Positions 1-8,540 of a DNA stretch of 64,000 bases are shown piece by piece. This stretch comes from Flavobacterium azizsancarii (GTDB taxonomy: Bacteria > Bacteroidota > Bacteroidia > Flavobacteriales > Flavobacteriaceae): NCBI RefSeq assembly GCF_027980145.1, contig NZ_JAMZNK010000009.1, positions 1-64,000 on the forward strand. Reading direction: 5' to 3'. Both the position numbers and the translations under genes were made by a program. Positions within the stretch are counted from its first letter, which is position 1. Each line of letters opens with the position of its first letter. The notes below the pieces were generated by a model. It saw nothing but the letters and a program-made list of their open reading frames with translations, was not told where the DNA came from and made no database searches.

Positions 1-1
1 T

Positions 2-82
2 CGTAATAATAAACGGGAAGCAGGTAAATACAGAACTAGAGTAAGACCTTTAGTGCTTAAAAATCAAAAAGATGCGATATGA
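2..82 (+). CDS. 3' end of an unidentified gene (partial)
   Basis: The first bases of the window hold an open frame of 26 codons ending in TGA, entering from the left edge. The tail is rich in Arg, Lys and Asn (contains REAGKYRTRVRP) and I do not recognise the family. It is the only frame open through this stretch, and the following sequence is a repeat, so it is most simply the C-terminus of a gene that starts outside the window. Confidence 0.5.
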   Translation, partial: RNNKREAGKYRTRVRPLVLKNQKDAI

Positions 83-86
83 AATT

Positions 87-120
87 TTCTTAACTTAATG
101 ACATTGCGCTCGCGCTAGCG
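87..120. repeat. Intergenic repeat copy (CTTAACTTAA...CATTG type)
   Basis: The segment at 89-110 reads CTTAACTTAATGACATTGCG and closely matches a segment at 4168-4189 and, in inverted orientation, one at 3978-3995. It is followed by the perfect palindrome CGCTAGCG at 113-120. It sits between the 3' ends of two convergent genes, where such flavobacterial repeats are commonly found. Its function is unknown; it may help end transcription from both sides. Confidence 0.55.
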
Positions 121-127
121 GTGGATT

Positions 128-706
128 TTATTTAATATTTTCTTCTTCCACAAATTTAGTCTGACTTGAATTAGTAAAGAAAAACTTTTCAAAAGTTTGT
201 TTTGCATTATTCATGACTGGGTTTAAAATTGTATAATTTGCTTTATATTTTGAAGATAATATTACTTCCGGATTTTTGCTATATTTATCATATTGTTCTT
301 TCCAGCTTTCAACATATACTTTTTCTTTTATGAACTTATTTCTATTTTCTTTATCTTCATAATTCAAATAAGATCTTCCTCCTTTCGCTCTCAATAATAT
401 CAATTTTTGATATGAGTTTATAAGAGTATCCAATTGATTTATTACATATTCAAAACTTACCGTTTCCTTTTCTTTATCTGTAGTTTTATAATATTCAATA
501 AGCTTGTTTTTGAAAAAAGCCATACTGTCTTTTGCTTTTACGTCATTTAATTTATCTAATGATTTGATGTTAAAATCTAAATCATTAATATTGAAATTAA
601 TACTTGTTGCTTTTGCTTTTTGATATTCATATAGCATTTTTTCTTCTTTACTTTTTGAACAAGAAGCTATTAAAAAGATTCCTAATAGTAATGTGATTTT
701 CTTCAT
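128..706 (-). CDS. Hypothetical lipoprotein
   Basis: A 192-residue protein with a short hydrophobic N-terminus ending in a lipobox (IASC), so it should be lipidated on that Cys and held in the envelope. The mature part is charged and mostly helical in composition, rich in Lys, Asn and Tyr, with no motif I recognise. An ATG seven codons upstream at 727 is possible, but the start at 706 gives a clean signal peptide (MKKITLLLG). The gene stands alone, convergent with the fragment at the window edge. Function unknown. Confidence 0.7.
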   Translation of the reverse strand: MKKITLLLGIFLIASCSKSKEEKMLYEYQKAKATSINFNINDLDFNIKSLDKLNDVKAKDSMAFFKNKLIEYYKTTDKEKETVSFEYVINQLDTLINSYQKLILLRAKGGRSYLNYEDKENRNKFIKEKVYVESWKEQYDKYSKNPEVILSSKYKANYTILNPVMNNAKQTFEKFFFTNSSQTKFVEEENIK

Positions 707-779
707 TTGAGAGTAATAATTAATCATAAATTAAAATTAAATTGTTTTAATTTTCAAATTTAAAAACATACAACAGGTT

Positions 780-1076
780 AATTTTATGGAAAACCATAAA
801 GTGATATAAATTAATCTTGAGTAAAGGTCAAAATTTTGCACAGCAATTGGGTAAATATCGATAACGATTCACCTTTGTCAAAGTTCAAAACTTTCACAAA
901 GGTCTCTATGTAAGCCTTTGCAATCTTCAAGGTCTTCACGCACAGCTTTGTGATCTTAAAATCTGCGCAAAGCATTCCAAAATAAAAAAACTTAGCGCTC
1001 TTTGCGGTAAAATATCAGCATAAAGTTTAACCGCATTTCAAGCTGAAACCTGAAACAAACAAAAACCTGAGACATG
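780..1076. other. Intergenic stretch with degenerate flavobacterial repeats
   Basis: No gene is seen between the lipoprotein promoter side and the regulator's 3' end. The stretch holds loosely repeated phrases (caaggtcttcacgcaca, aaagcgctctttgcggt type, and ctgaaacctgaaac). The same phrases recur near 4205-4420 and around 10370-10430. They look like decayed copies of short intergenic repeat families rather than regulatory sites. Confidence 0.4.
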
Positions 1077-2489
1077 TTATAAATATTTCGCGAGCTCGAT
1101 TATTCCTTCTTCGAGTTGTTTCTCAGTAAGTGAAGCGTAGCCAAGTCTGAATCCTGAAATTGGTTTACCAAAACTAAATTTTTCCGGCGTTATTATTTTT
1201 ATACCCTTTAAGAGTAGCTTGTCTGAAATTTCTAAGATATTTACGTCTGAATTTGGTACTACCCAAAAAGCCAAACCTCCTTCAGGTTTTATAAATGTGA
1301 CTTTATTTTTGAGGTGTTTGTTGCAGATTATTTCAAAAGCATCTCTTTTTGTTTTGTAGATAAGTGTTGTTCTTTTAAGGTGTCTTTTTATTTCGCCTTC
1401 ATTGATAAGTTGCAAGACAGCTTCTTCCATAATATTATCGCCTTGTACGTCGATCATTTTTCGATGTTTGCCTACTTTTAGAATGTTTTCGGAACTACTT
1501 ACCAAATAACCAATTCGTAAAGCGGGCGCTACAATTTTGCTCAATGTACCTATATAAATGACATTTTTTGCATTGCTGTAACTGGAAATAGGTAAAACAG
1601 GACGCTGCCCAAAATGGAATTCATTGTCGTAATCATCTTCAATAATCGTAAAGTTGTATTGGTTGGATAATTCGATAAGTTTCAATCTTCTTTTTAAACT
1701 CAAAGTTACCGTTGTTGGATATTGATGGTGCGGCGTTACGTAAATTGCCTTTATATTGTTGTGTTTCTTCAAATGTTCCTCGACTTCTTCGATTAGTAAA
1801 CCTTCTTTATCAATATTTACAGGAAGTAATTGTGCTCCGGCATTTTCAAAGGTTTCCCAGGCAGGTTTATAGCCGGGATTTTCTACCATTACAAAATCGC
1901 CTTGGGTTAGTAAACAATTAGCGGTTAAATACATTGCCATTTGACTTCCGCGGGTAATGCAAATTTCATCTGGCGTAATGTTCATTCCTCTTTTAAAATT
2001 GAGCATTTGAACAATGGCTTTCCTGAATTCCAAATTTCCAAATTCAGTACTGTACCCCATAATTTGCCAACGCGATTTTCGATTAAAAATCTGTCTGTAG
2101 GCTCTTGCCAATTCATTCATTGGTGCGATTCGGCTATCGGGAATTCCGTCATCAAAAACGATAAGCGGTTTTATTTCTTCGTTTATAAAATTAGTTTTTT
2201 GTTGTTGAGCTGTGTTTTCTTTAGATAGAGGGAGAATATCAGCGACAAAAGTTCCCTTTCTTTCTATTGTTATGAGCCAGCCTTCGGCTATAAGAACGTC
2301 TAAAGCTTCGATTACAGTATTTCGGTTTACTTTCAATAGCCCGGCAAGTTGCCTGCTTCCTGGTAAAGCATTTCCGCTTTTAAGCATACCTGTTTTAATT
2401 GCTTCAATAATAGCATCGGCGATTTGCAGGTATATTGCTTTGTCAGTATTGGTATTGAACTGAATTTCTAATTTCCAAGGTCTTAGCAT
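1077..2489 (-). CDS. MocR/PdxR-type GntR regulator with aminotransferase-like domain
   Basis: A 470-residue fusion protein. Residues about 10-80 form a GntR winged-helix DNA-binding domain (LPGSRQLAGLLKVNRNTV), and residues about 110-470 a fold-type I aminotransferase-like domain. The PLP-binding lysine is in the phrase YIGTLSKIVAPALR. MocR proteins use PLP or an amino-compound adduct as an effector to control nearby metabolic genes; the effector here cannot be read from sequence. The gene is divergent from a cupin and a DapA-family gene with a 99-bp gap that contains matched TGGACTA sites, so it probably regulates itself and those two genes. Confidence 0.88.
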   Translation of the reverse strand: MLRPWKLEIQFNTNTDKAIYLQIADAIIEAIKTGMLKSGNALPGSRQLAGLLKVNRNTVIEALDVLIAEGWLITIERKGTFVADILPLSKENTAQQQKTNFINEEIKPLIVFDDGIPDSRIAPMNELARAYRQIFNRKSRWQIMGYSTEFGNLEFRKAIVQMLNFKRGMNITPDEICITRGSQMAMYLTANCLLTQGDFVMVENPGYKPAWETFENAGAQLLPVNIDKEGLLIEEVEEHLKKHNNIKAIYVTPHHQYPTTVTLSLKRRLKLIELSNQYNFTIIEDDYDNEFHFGQRPVLPISSYSNAKNVIYIGTLSKIVAPALRIGYLVSSSENILKVGKHRKMIDVQGDNIMEEAVLQLINEGEIKRHLKRTTLIYKTKRDAFEIICNKHLKNKVTFIKPEGGLAFWVVPNSDVNILEISDKLLLKGIKIITPEKFSFGKPISGFRLGYASLTEKQLEEGIIELAKYL

Positions 2490-2490
2490 C

Positions 2491-2540
2491 TGGACTAGCT
2501 GTTTATGTTGAAACTGTGTTATTTTAATAGTCCAAAGTTA
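2491..2540. promoter_or_regulatory. Candidate MocR operator pair and regulator promoter
   Basis: TGGACTA occurs on the plus strand at 2491-2497 and on the minus strand at 2528-2534, giving two inverted sites. The second overlaps a minus-strand TAACTTTG (-7, 2533-2540) matching the Bacteroidota TAnnTTTG element, with a TTG about 16 bases further upstream (2557-2559). Several MocR-family regulators are known to bind TGGAC-type sites. The placement suggests autoregulation and control of the divergent cupin gene; binding itself is inference. Confidence 0.5.
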
Positions 2541-2588
2541 AGATAATTTTGAAAAGCAATAATGCAAAAAAATAAATAGTATAAAATT

Positions 2589-3047
2589 ATGGAAACTAAA
2601 AAGCAATTTTCATCAAAAGACTTTCACCAAACATTTGCCAGACCTGTTTTTGTGATGCCGGAAAAATTGATTCACAAAAATGTAGAACAGGCAGGAGTAC
2701 ACAGTCAGTTTTCTACAGAACGTAAACATCCGGTATTCTTTGTTGATCTTCCCAGTAAAAATGTAAGTATGACAATTGGCGGTTTATTGCCGGATCAATT
2801 GACAAATAAACATCGTCATACTTACGAAACGGTTATTTATGTGATTGAAGGACATGGTTATACAGAAGTTGAAGATGTAAAAGTAGAGTGGAAGGCGGGA
2901 GACGCGGTTTATATCCCGAGCTGGGCGTGGCACAGACATCAGAATTTAAGCAGTGATAAACCAGCCAAATATATTGCCTGCGAAAATGCACCACAGCTTC
3001 AGAATTTAGGAGTTGCCTTAAGAGAAGAAGAGGGAAGAGATCTTTAA
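2589..3047 (+). CDS. Cupin-domain protein
   Basis: A 152-residue protein with one cupin fold. A metal-type motif is visible at residues about 73-95 (NKHRHTYETVIYVIEGHGY) and a second at about 110-125 (GDAVYIPSWAWHRHQN). His and Glu residues are placed as in metal-binding cupins. No signal peptide, so cytoplasmic. It is followed 16 bp later by a DapA-family aldolase/lyase, and both lie divergent from the MocR regulator. They probably act on one small substrate, perhaps an amino or oxo acid. The exact reaction cannot be assigned. Confidence 0.8.
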   Translation: METKKQFSSKDFHQTFARPVFVMPEKLIHKNVEQAGVHSQFSTERKHPVFFVDLPSKNVSMTIGGLLPDQLTNKHRHTYETVIYVIEGHGYTEVEDVKVEWKAGDAVYIPSWAWHRHQNLSSDKPAKYIACENAPQLQNLGVALREEEGRDL

Positions 3048-3063
3048 TAAAATATAAAAGTAA

Positions 3064-3945
3064 ATGAAAAACAACCCGTTTAAAGGTATTATTGCCTATC
3101 CGATTACTCCTTTTGACAAGGATGAACAAGTAGATATTGTATTGTATAAAAAACTATTAGAACGACTAATTGTTGCTGGTTCTCATGCTGTTGCTCCGTT
3201 AGGAAGCACTGGTGTAATGCCTTATCTGACAGATCAAGAAAAAGAAGCAATTACGGAGGCGACAATAGATCAGGTAAAAGGCAGGGTTCCTGTTTTGGTT
3301 GGTGTATCAAATTTAACAACTGAAAGAACTGTTTATCACGCAAAATTTGCTGAGAAAGCAGGAGCAAATGCAGTGATGATTATTCCGATGAGCTACTGGA
3401 AACTTACCGATGATGAAATTGTACAGCATTATGATGCCGTTGCAAAACAAATTTCGATTCCAATAATGGCCTATAATAATCCCGCGACCGGTGGGGTTGA
3501 TATGTCGCCTGCTTTGCTGAAACGACTTCTTGAAATCCCAAATGTAACGATGATTAAAGAAAGTACAGGTGATGTGCAGAGAATGCATTATTTGCGAAGA
3601 AAACTGGGTGAGGATGCCGGTTTTTACAACGGTTCAAACCCTTTGGCTCTGGCTGCATTTGCTGCGGGAGCAAATGGGTGGTGTACTGCCGCACCTAATT
3701 TAATCCCGAAACTGAACCTGGATTTATACAATGCTATTGATAAAAATGATTTACAGGAGGCTCAGAAGGTGTTTTACAAACAACTCAACCTTTTAAAATT
3801 CATTGTCAATAAAGGCTTGCCAAGAGCTATCAAGGCAGGTTTAGAACTTCAGGGAATTGAAGGAGGTTTTCTAAGAAGCCCTTTGAAACCATTAACAGAA
3901 AGTGAAGTAGCTGAATTTAAGTTGATTTTAGCAGAGCTGGAATAA
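3064..3945 (+). CDS. DapA-family (dihydrodipicolinate synthase-like) lyase/aldolase
   Basis: A 293-residue class I aldolase-type TIM barrel of normal family length. The GSTGVMPYL phrase near residue 47 is the substrate carboxylate loop. The Tyr of MAYNNPATGG (about residue 137) and the Schiff-base Lys of MIKESTG (about residue 165) are both present. The family contains dapA itself, N-acetylneuraminate lyase, KDG aldolase and hydroxyproline-pathway enzymes. Pairing with a cupin gene and a MocR regulator points to a catabolic member rather than the lysine-pathway enzyme. The substrate is unknown. Confidence 0.85.
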   Translation: MKNNPFKGIIAYPITPFDKDEQVDIVLYKKLLERLIVAGSHAVAPLGSTGVMPYLTDQEKEAITEATIDQVKGRVPVLVGVSNLTTERTVYHAKFAEKAGANAVMIIPMSYWKLTDDEIVQHYDAVAKQISIPIMAYNNPATGGVDMSPALLKRLLEIPNVTMIKESTGDVQRMHYLRRKLGEDAGFYNGSNPLALAAFAAGANGWCTAAPNLIPKLNLDLYNAIDKNDLQEAQKVFYKQLNLLKFIVNKGLPRAIKAGLELQGIEGGFLRSPLKPLTESEVAEFKLILAELE

Positions 3946-3956
3946 GTTTCTTAACC

Positions 3957-4200
3957 GCAATCCCGATAGCAATCGGGCAATGTCGTTAAGTTAAGCTTCT
4001 TTGATTATATTTTTTATCTCAAAGTGTAGTTTTGAATAGCCTCCAGCTTTAGCTGGAGATTATGTAAAACCAGTCTGAGTCGCTTTAGCCAAAAATATGC
4101 GATTTGGCTAAAGCCCCTCATGTGGGTATTAAACACCTCCAGCTAAAGCTGGAGGCTAGTCAAAAAGCTTAACTTAACTACATTGAGCTATCGGGATTGT
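3957..4200. repeat. Nested inverted-repeat intergenic element
   Basis: Outer arms are CAATCCCGATAGC...TTAAGTTAAGCTT at 3957-3997 and its complement at about 4164-4199. Inside lie the palindrome CTCCAGCTTTAGCTGGAG (4041-4058), the mirror pair CTTTAGCCAAA / TTTGGCTAAAG (4083-4093 and 4103-4113) and a second palindrome CCTCCAGCTAAAGCTGGAGG (4136-4155). The whole could fold into a large cruciform or multi-stem RNA. It lies between two plus-strand genes. It carries no open frame of its own and looks like a REP/MITE-like repeat. Confidence 0.75.
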
Positions 4201-4404
4201 GTTATTTTAAATTGATTTTGAAAGAAGTTTTTTAGCCGTAAAGATTTCGCAAAGCGCTAAGTTTATAAAACAGGCAGCTTTGCGAACTTTACGATTAAAA
4301 AAAAACTTATTTTAAAAAAAACTTTGCGCCCTCTGTGGTTTAAATTTTTCATTATGCAAAATGTCAAAGTTGCTCTATTCTCATTTCAACTTGAAACATA
4401 AAAC

Positions 4405-4432
4405 TTGAAACAACTTTTTTTGATTACTTTTG
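4405..4432 (+). promoter_or_regulatory. Bacteroidota-type promoter of the helicase gene
   Basis: TTG at 4405-4407 and TACTTTTG at 4425-4432 match the -33 and -7 elements (TTG, TAnnTTTG) with a 17-base spacer. The helicase ATG lies only 4 bases after the -7 element, so transcription would begin at or inside the start codon, implying a leaderless or near-leaderless mRNA if this promoter is used. The stretch between 4201 and this site holds only degenerate repeat phrases. Confidence 0.5.
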
Positions 4433-4436
4433 CAAA

Positions 4437-5786
4437 ATGAATAAAAATCACCATTCGAACAATATACTTTCGAACTTAGGAATTGAGAGCCTAAACGAAA
4501 TGCAGGAAGTAGCACAAGATGCTATTTTAAACGATAATAATGTTTTACTGCTTTCTCCAACAGGATCAGGGAAAACACTGGCTTTTTTGTTACCCGTTTT
4601 AGAATTATTACAACCTGAAATTCTTTCGGTTCAATGTTTAATTTTAGTGCCTTCACGTGAATTAGGTTTGCAAATCGAGCAGGTTTGGAAAAAAATGGGG
4701 ACTCCATATAAGGTAAATATTTGCTACGGAGGTCACTCGATCGATACTGAAATCAAGAATTTAAGCAATCCACCAGCTGTTTTAATTGGAACTCCGGGAA
4801 GAATTGCAGACCATATTGACAGAGATACTTTTAGAACAGATAAAATTCAGACTTTAATTTTAGATGAATTTGATAAATCATTGCAACTGGGTTTCCACGA
4901 GCAAATGTCTTATATCATTGGTAAACTGACGAAATTAAATAAACGTGTTTTAGTTTCGGCAACTTCAGATATTGAGATTCCAAGATATACAAGAGTAGTA
5001 AATCCAACGGTTTTGGATTTTATTCCGGAACAAGAGGAGAAAACGAATCTTTCTATGAAGATGATTGTTTCGCCTGCCAAAGATAAATTAGGAAGTTTAT
5101 TCAATTTGATTTGTTCTTTGAAATCACAGTCGGCTATTATTTTTTGTAATCATCGTGATGCTGCTGAACGTATTAGTGACACACTAAACGAAAAAGGAAT
5201 TTACTCTACCTATTATCATGGAGGAATGGATCAGGACGAGCGCGAGCGTGCTTTGATTCAGTTTAGAAACGGAAGTGTGAGTTATTTAATCACAACTGAT
5301 CTGGCTGCCCGTGGATTGGATATTCCTGAAATGAAACACGTAATTCATTATCATTTACCTCTTAAAGAAGACGAATTTACACATCGTAACGGTCGTACAG
5401 CACGTATGCAGGCTTCCGGAACGGCTTATATCCTTGTTCACGAAAGTGAAAAACAATTGGATTATATTGACTACAAAATGGAAGTTCTGAAGGTTGAAAA
5501 CACAACCACTTTGCCAAAACCTCCGGAATATCAAACTATATATATTAGTGGAGGAAAGAAAACAAAACTAAATAAAATTGATATTGTTGGTTTCTTTTCT
5601 CAAAAAGGGAAATTGGAGAAAGGTGATTTAGGCTTGATCGAGGTGAAAGATTTTATTTCGTTTGCTGCCGTAAAATTCAATAAAGTAAAAGACTTGCTGC
5701 ATAATATTAAGGACGAGAAAATGAAAGGCAAGAAATTTAAAATTGAAGTTGCCCGAAAAGTGGTTAAAAAAGAAGAGGAGAACTAG
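4437..5786 (+). CDS. DEAD-box RNA helicase, DbpA-like
   Basis: A 449-residue helicase with two RecA domains. Visible motifs: Q-motif (NEMQEVAQ), motif I SPTGSGKT (residues 40-47), Ia PSRELGLQ, Ib TPGR, motif II DEFD (143-146; the usual DEAD is changed), III SAT, V TDLAARGLD and VI HRNGRTAR. The C-terminal part contains ISGGKKTKLNKIDIVG, resembling the DbpA RNA-binding domain that recruits the enzyme to 23S rRNA, and ends in a Lys-rich tail. A role in ribosome assembly is likely from the family; specificity for rRNA is inferred. Confidence 0.88.
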   Translation: MNKNHHSNNILSNLGIESLNEMQEVAQDAILNDNNVLLLSPTGSGKTLAFLLPVLELLQPEILSVQCLILVPSRELGLQIEQVWKKMGTPYKVNICYGGHSIDTEIKNLSNPPAVLIGTPGRIADHIDRDTFRTDKIQTLILDEFDKSLQLGFHEQMSYIIGKLTKLNKRVLVSATSDIEIPRYTRVVNPTVLDFIPEQEEKTNLSMKMIVSPAKDKLGSLFNLICSLKSQSAIIFCNHRDAAERISDTLNEKGIYSTYYHGGMDQDERERALIQFRNGSVSYLITTDLAARGLDIPEMKHVIHYHLPLKEDEFTHRNGRTARMQASGTAYILVHESEKQLDYIDYKMEVLKVENTTTLPKPPEYQTIYISGGKKTKLNKIDIVGFFSQKGKLEKGDLGLIEVKDFISFAAVKFNKVKDLLHNIKDEKMKGKKFKIEVARKVVKKEEEN

Positions 5787-6062
5787 ATTTTCTCTGAAGA
5801 AATAGTGTAGTAAAATTCTTTTTTAAATTGTGTTTGAAAGTTTCTAAAAAGAACAAAATCAGGTTTATTTTTTTAGTGATTTTTAGTAGTAATGTTTCTG
5901 TTAATTTATTGAAATTCAATATTTTAATTAGATGTTTTGGTAGGTTTGATTAAATTTTGAACACCATTCTTGACTGATTGTTAATAAATTAACGGTTAAG
6001 GTTTTAATTTATCATATTTTCTGCGTTTCTTGCGCCCGTAAATAATAAACCCCAAATTAATT

Positions 6063-6509
6063 ATGAAAAGAATTATTACGATTGCCATTTTGATGTTTAG
6101 TTTTGTCTCTTTTGCACAAATTAAAGTTATTGAAACTGTACCAGTTGAGAGATTAGGAAAAGTAAATAACAATTATATTCAAAAAATTGGAGATGAATAT
6201 ACTGTTTATTATACAAGTATCCAGAATGATGATGAATCATCAAGCTTGAGAAAGTTTACATTTAAAAATGTAAATAATGATTACAATAGTCTTTACAGTA
6301 TTATTGTAAATGGTTTTACAGCGAACCCTTTGTATGATATTAAGTTAGAATTACCTAACAACTATATTTGGCTGCACTACACAGGAAGTGTTATTCCTGA
6401 GAAAGCTACAGTTCAGTTTATGGTTTCCAGTAAAGATGCTTCATCTGTTACTAGTAATGTTTCTGAGCCGTTATTAAAAGATCAGATTAACAAATTGTTC
6501 CAAAAATAA
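6063..6509 (+). CDS. Small secreted protein of unknown function
   Basis: A 148-residue protein with a clear signal peptide (residues 1-19, ending SFAQ), so exported to the periplasm. The mature domain is beta-rich by composition, without cysteines, repeats or a motif I recognise. It stands alone, with 276 bp of AT-rich non-coding sequence in front of it and its own terminator just behind, so it is probably a single-gene transcript. Function unknown. Confidence 0.75.
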   Translation: MKRIITIAILMFSFVSFAQIKVIETVPVERLGKVNNNYIQKIGDEYTVYYTSIQNDDESSSLRKFTFKNVNNDYNSLYSIIVNGFTANPLYDIKLELPNNYIWLHYTGSVIPEKATVQFMVSSKDASSVTSNVSEPLLKDQINKLFQK

Positions 6510-6530
6510 ATTACTCCTAATACAAAACAA

Positions 6531-6564
6531 AAAAAGGGCTATTCAAATGAATGGCCCTTTTTTT
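6531..6564 (+). terminator. Rho-independent terminator
   Basis: The stem AAAAAGGGCTATTC pairs with GAATGGCCCTTTTT across a 4-base loop and is followed by a T-run. It begins 22 bases after the stop of the small secreted protein gene, so it ends that transcript. The A-rich left flank could also make it work for transcripts arriving on the minus strand. Confidence 0.85.
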
Positions 6565-6632
6565 GTTTTGTATTGTTTCAGGTTTTTTTAAGTTTCAGTT
6601 TGCTGGTTCTAAAACTTTATTAAGGTTTAAAA

Positions 6633-6671
6633 AACTTAGAGACTTAGAATCTTAGCAACTTAGAACCTCAG
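6633..6671. repeat. Short ACTTAG-unit repeat
   Basis: About four imperfect units of an ACTTAG-containing phrase, each 9-11 bases, run in a row (acttagagacttagaatctt and onward). A related, hairpin-forming copy lies at 9327-9366. It lies just past the 3' end of phnA on the minus strand. Confidence 0.5.
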
Positions 6672-6679
6672 AAAAAAAA

Positions 6680-7258
6680 TTATATCTTCTTCACGTATTG
6701 GGTGATAATTACGATTTGTTGTCCATCTACTTTTCCTTCAATGTATTCAGCATTTTCGTGGTCTAAACGGATATTTCTTACGGCAGTTCCTTGTTTGGCA
6801 ACCATACTGGATCCTTTTACTTTTAGATCTTTGATTAAAACTACAGAATCTCCGTGTTCTAAAATTACACCATTACTATCACGGTGAATGATTTTGTTTT
6901 CGTCATCTTCTCCTTCTCCGGTTGCTTGTGCCCATGCAAGAGTATCTTCGTCTAAATACATCATGTCAAGTAACTCCTGAGGCCATCCTGCTGCACGCAA
7001 ACGGCTTAACATTCTCCAGGCTACAACTTGTACGGCAACGTTCTCGTTCCACATACTGTCGTTTAGGGATCTCCAGTGATTTAAATCAACATTGTCCGGG
7101 TTTTCAATCTGGTCAATACAAGTACCACAAGCAAAAATGCTTTCATCAAGACCGCCTTTTTTAGTTGGCAATACTTCATATACTTTTAGGTTTTCTTCGG
7201 CTCCACAAAGTTCACATTTTGATCCGCTGCGTTTGTTCAATTCTCTTTCGATGCTCAT
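6680..7258 (-). CDS. phnA: PhnA-domain zinc-ribbon protein
   Basis: A 192-residue cytoplasmic protein. The N-terminal part carries two CxxC pairs (CELC near residue 15 and CGTC near residue 44) that should bind zinc. The C-terminal 70 residues form the PhnA domain (DSNGVILEHGDSVVLIKDL, then VKGSS and IRLDHENAEYIEGKVDG). Despite the historical name, members are not shown to be phosphonate hydrolases in this setting, and the cellular role is unclear. It is the last gene of a minus-strand run ddl, DUF421, zinc-ribbon gene, coaD, phnA, with 143 bp separating it from coaD. Confidence 0.85.
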   Translation of the reverse strand: MSIERELNKRSGSKCELCGAEENLKVYEVLPTKKGGLDESIFACGTCIDQIENPDNVDLNHWRSLNDSMWNENVAVQVVAWRMLSRLRAAGWPQELLDMMYLDEDTLAWAQATGEGEDDENKIIHRDSNGVILEHGDSVVLIKDLKVKGSSMVAKQGTAVRNIRLDHENAEYIEGKVDGQQIVIITQYVKKI

Positions 7259-7401
7259 TATTTGGTGTTTTATTTAAAAATGCGAAATTACTTATAATTT
7301 GCTTCGCTTGCAAGTTTATGATTTGTTATGGTTTTACCCACGGATTTGGCGGGTTAAACTGGTTGATGCTGATTTTTATTTTATAGTGAAATATTTTTTG
7401 A

Positions 7402-7860
7402 TTATTTCTTTACCCTAACCGCATCCGGAACCAGCATTTCATATTCACCTCCATGACGCAATACATCACGAACAATGCTAGAACTAATAAATGAAGTACT
7501 TGCCGCTGTTAATAGAAATACGGTTTCAATTTTAGAGAGTTTTCTATTGGTGTGGGCAATGGCTTTTTCGAATTCGAAATCGGCTGGATTTCGCAAACCT
7601 CTCAAAATAAAATGGGCTTTTTGTTTTTTTGCCAGATCTATGGTTAGACCTTCATAAGTAATAACCGAAATTTTTGGTTCGTCTTTGAAAGTTTCTTCTA
7701 TAAAACGTTTTCTTTCTTCGAGTGAAAACATATACTTTTTTTCGGCATTGACACCAATAGCGATTACGATTTCATCAAATAAAGGAATTCCTCTTTTGAT
7801 AATGTCTTCATGACCAAGTGTGATTGGATCAAATGATCCGGGGAATATGGCTTTTCGCAT
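7402..7860 (-). CDS. coaD: Pantetheine-phosphate adenylyltransferase
   Basis: A 152-residue enzyme of the expected size, catalysing ATP plus 4'-phosphopantetheine to dephospho-CoA, the fourth step of coenzyme A synthesis. The nucleotidyltransferase signature PGSFDPITLGH (residues 7-17) carries the catalytic His of the HxGH-like motif (TLGH), and ISSSIVR near residue 124 is the second nucleotide-binding motif. LRGLRNPADFEFE is also a family block. Proximity to ddl is typical of flavobacterial genomes. Confidence 0.95.
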   Translation of the reverse strand: MRKAIFPGSFDPITLGHEDIIKRGIPLFDEIVIAIGVNAEKKYMFSLEERKRFIEETFKDEPKISVITYEGLTIDLAKKQKAHFILRGLRNPADFEFEKAIAHTNRKLSKIETVFLLTAASTSFISSSIVRDVLRHGGEYEMLVPDAVRVKK

Positions 7861-7902
7861 TTTTTTTAGTTTCTAAGGTTCTGCGTTACTAAAAACCTGT
7901 TA

Positions 7903-8508
7903 TTATTTCTTTCTCGTAATTTTCAATATTTCATTTTCCTGATAAAGTTTTATTAGATCATTTCTTGAGTAATAAACTTTTCTATTTGAATAGTTTTCAG
8001 GTTTATTTAAATCATCAATTTCGTTTGGCATATAGGCATTAAAATCATTTAAAGTAGCATAGATACTATCTCTTGTCACTTTATCAATTCTCATGTTGGA
8101 ATAATACCCATTTTTTACTTTTAGATTATATACATCTCCTTTTGTTGGGTTTTTAATTAGAATCCCTGCTTCATCTTTCTTTTCAAAATAATTATGAATT
8201 GTAAAAATAAGAAATAACGTTATTATAATCGAACCGGAAAACATCCAAATTGAATAATCTAATTTTTCATTTCTTAGTTGTAATTTAGCACTTTCAGATA
8301 AATCTTCATAATCAAAGTTTTCGCCACAATGATTGCATTTTATGTAAACACATTTTCCAACAGGAAATAATGGAATCAAAGTGACATGGGTGTATCTTTT
8401 ATAAATACTAAAATGTAATGTATCTTGTGTATTACATTTAAGACATTTTTCATTTAAAATCAGACCATTTTTAATATTAGATTCTCGAGTACCAACAAGA
8501 AATATCAT
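7903..8508 (-). CDS. Zinc-ribbon membrane protein, unknown function
   Basis: A 201-residue protein. The N-terminus has a CLKCNT pair and a CNHCGE pair (residues about 22-63) forming a probable zinc ribbon. One transmembrane segment follows at about residues 93-110 (MFSGSIIITLFLIF), then a soluble domain of about 90 residues. That layout suggests a membrane-anchored protein with a cytoplasmic zinc ribbon. It sits between coaD and a DUF421 gene on the same strand with short gaps (42 and 32 bp), so it may be co-transcribed. Not recognised beyond the ribbon. Confidence 0.65.
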   Translation of the reverse strand: MIFLVGTRESNIKNGLILNEKCLKCNTQDTLHFSIYKRYTHVTLIPLFPVGKCVYIKCNHCGENFDYEDLSESAKLQLRNEKLDYSIWMFSGSIIITLFLIFTIHNYFEKKDEAGILIKNPTKGDVYNLKVKNGYYSNMRIDKVTRDSIYATLNDFNAYMPNEIDDLNKPENYSNRKVYYSRNDLIKLYQENEILKITRKK

Positions 8509-8540
8509 GTTTTTTTATTTGAGGTTTCTATTCTTTAATA

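Noticed and set aside
3957..4200. CRISPR array
   Set aside because: The repeated phrases are palindromes and mirror pairs of different size, not equally spaced direct repeats with spacers; no cas genes are in the window.
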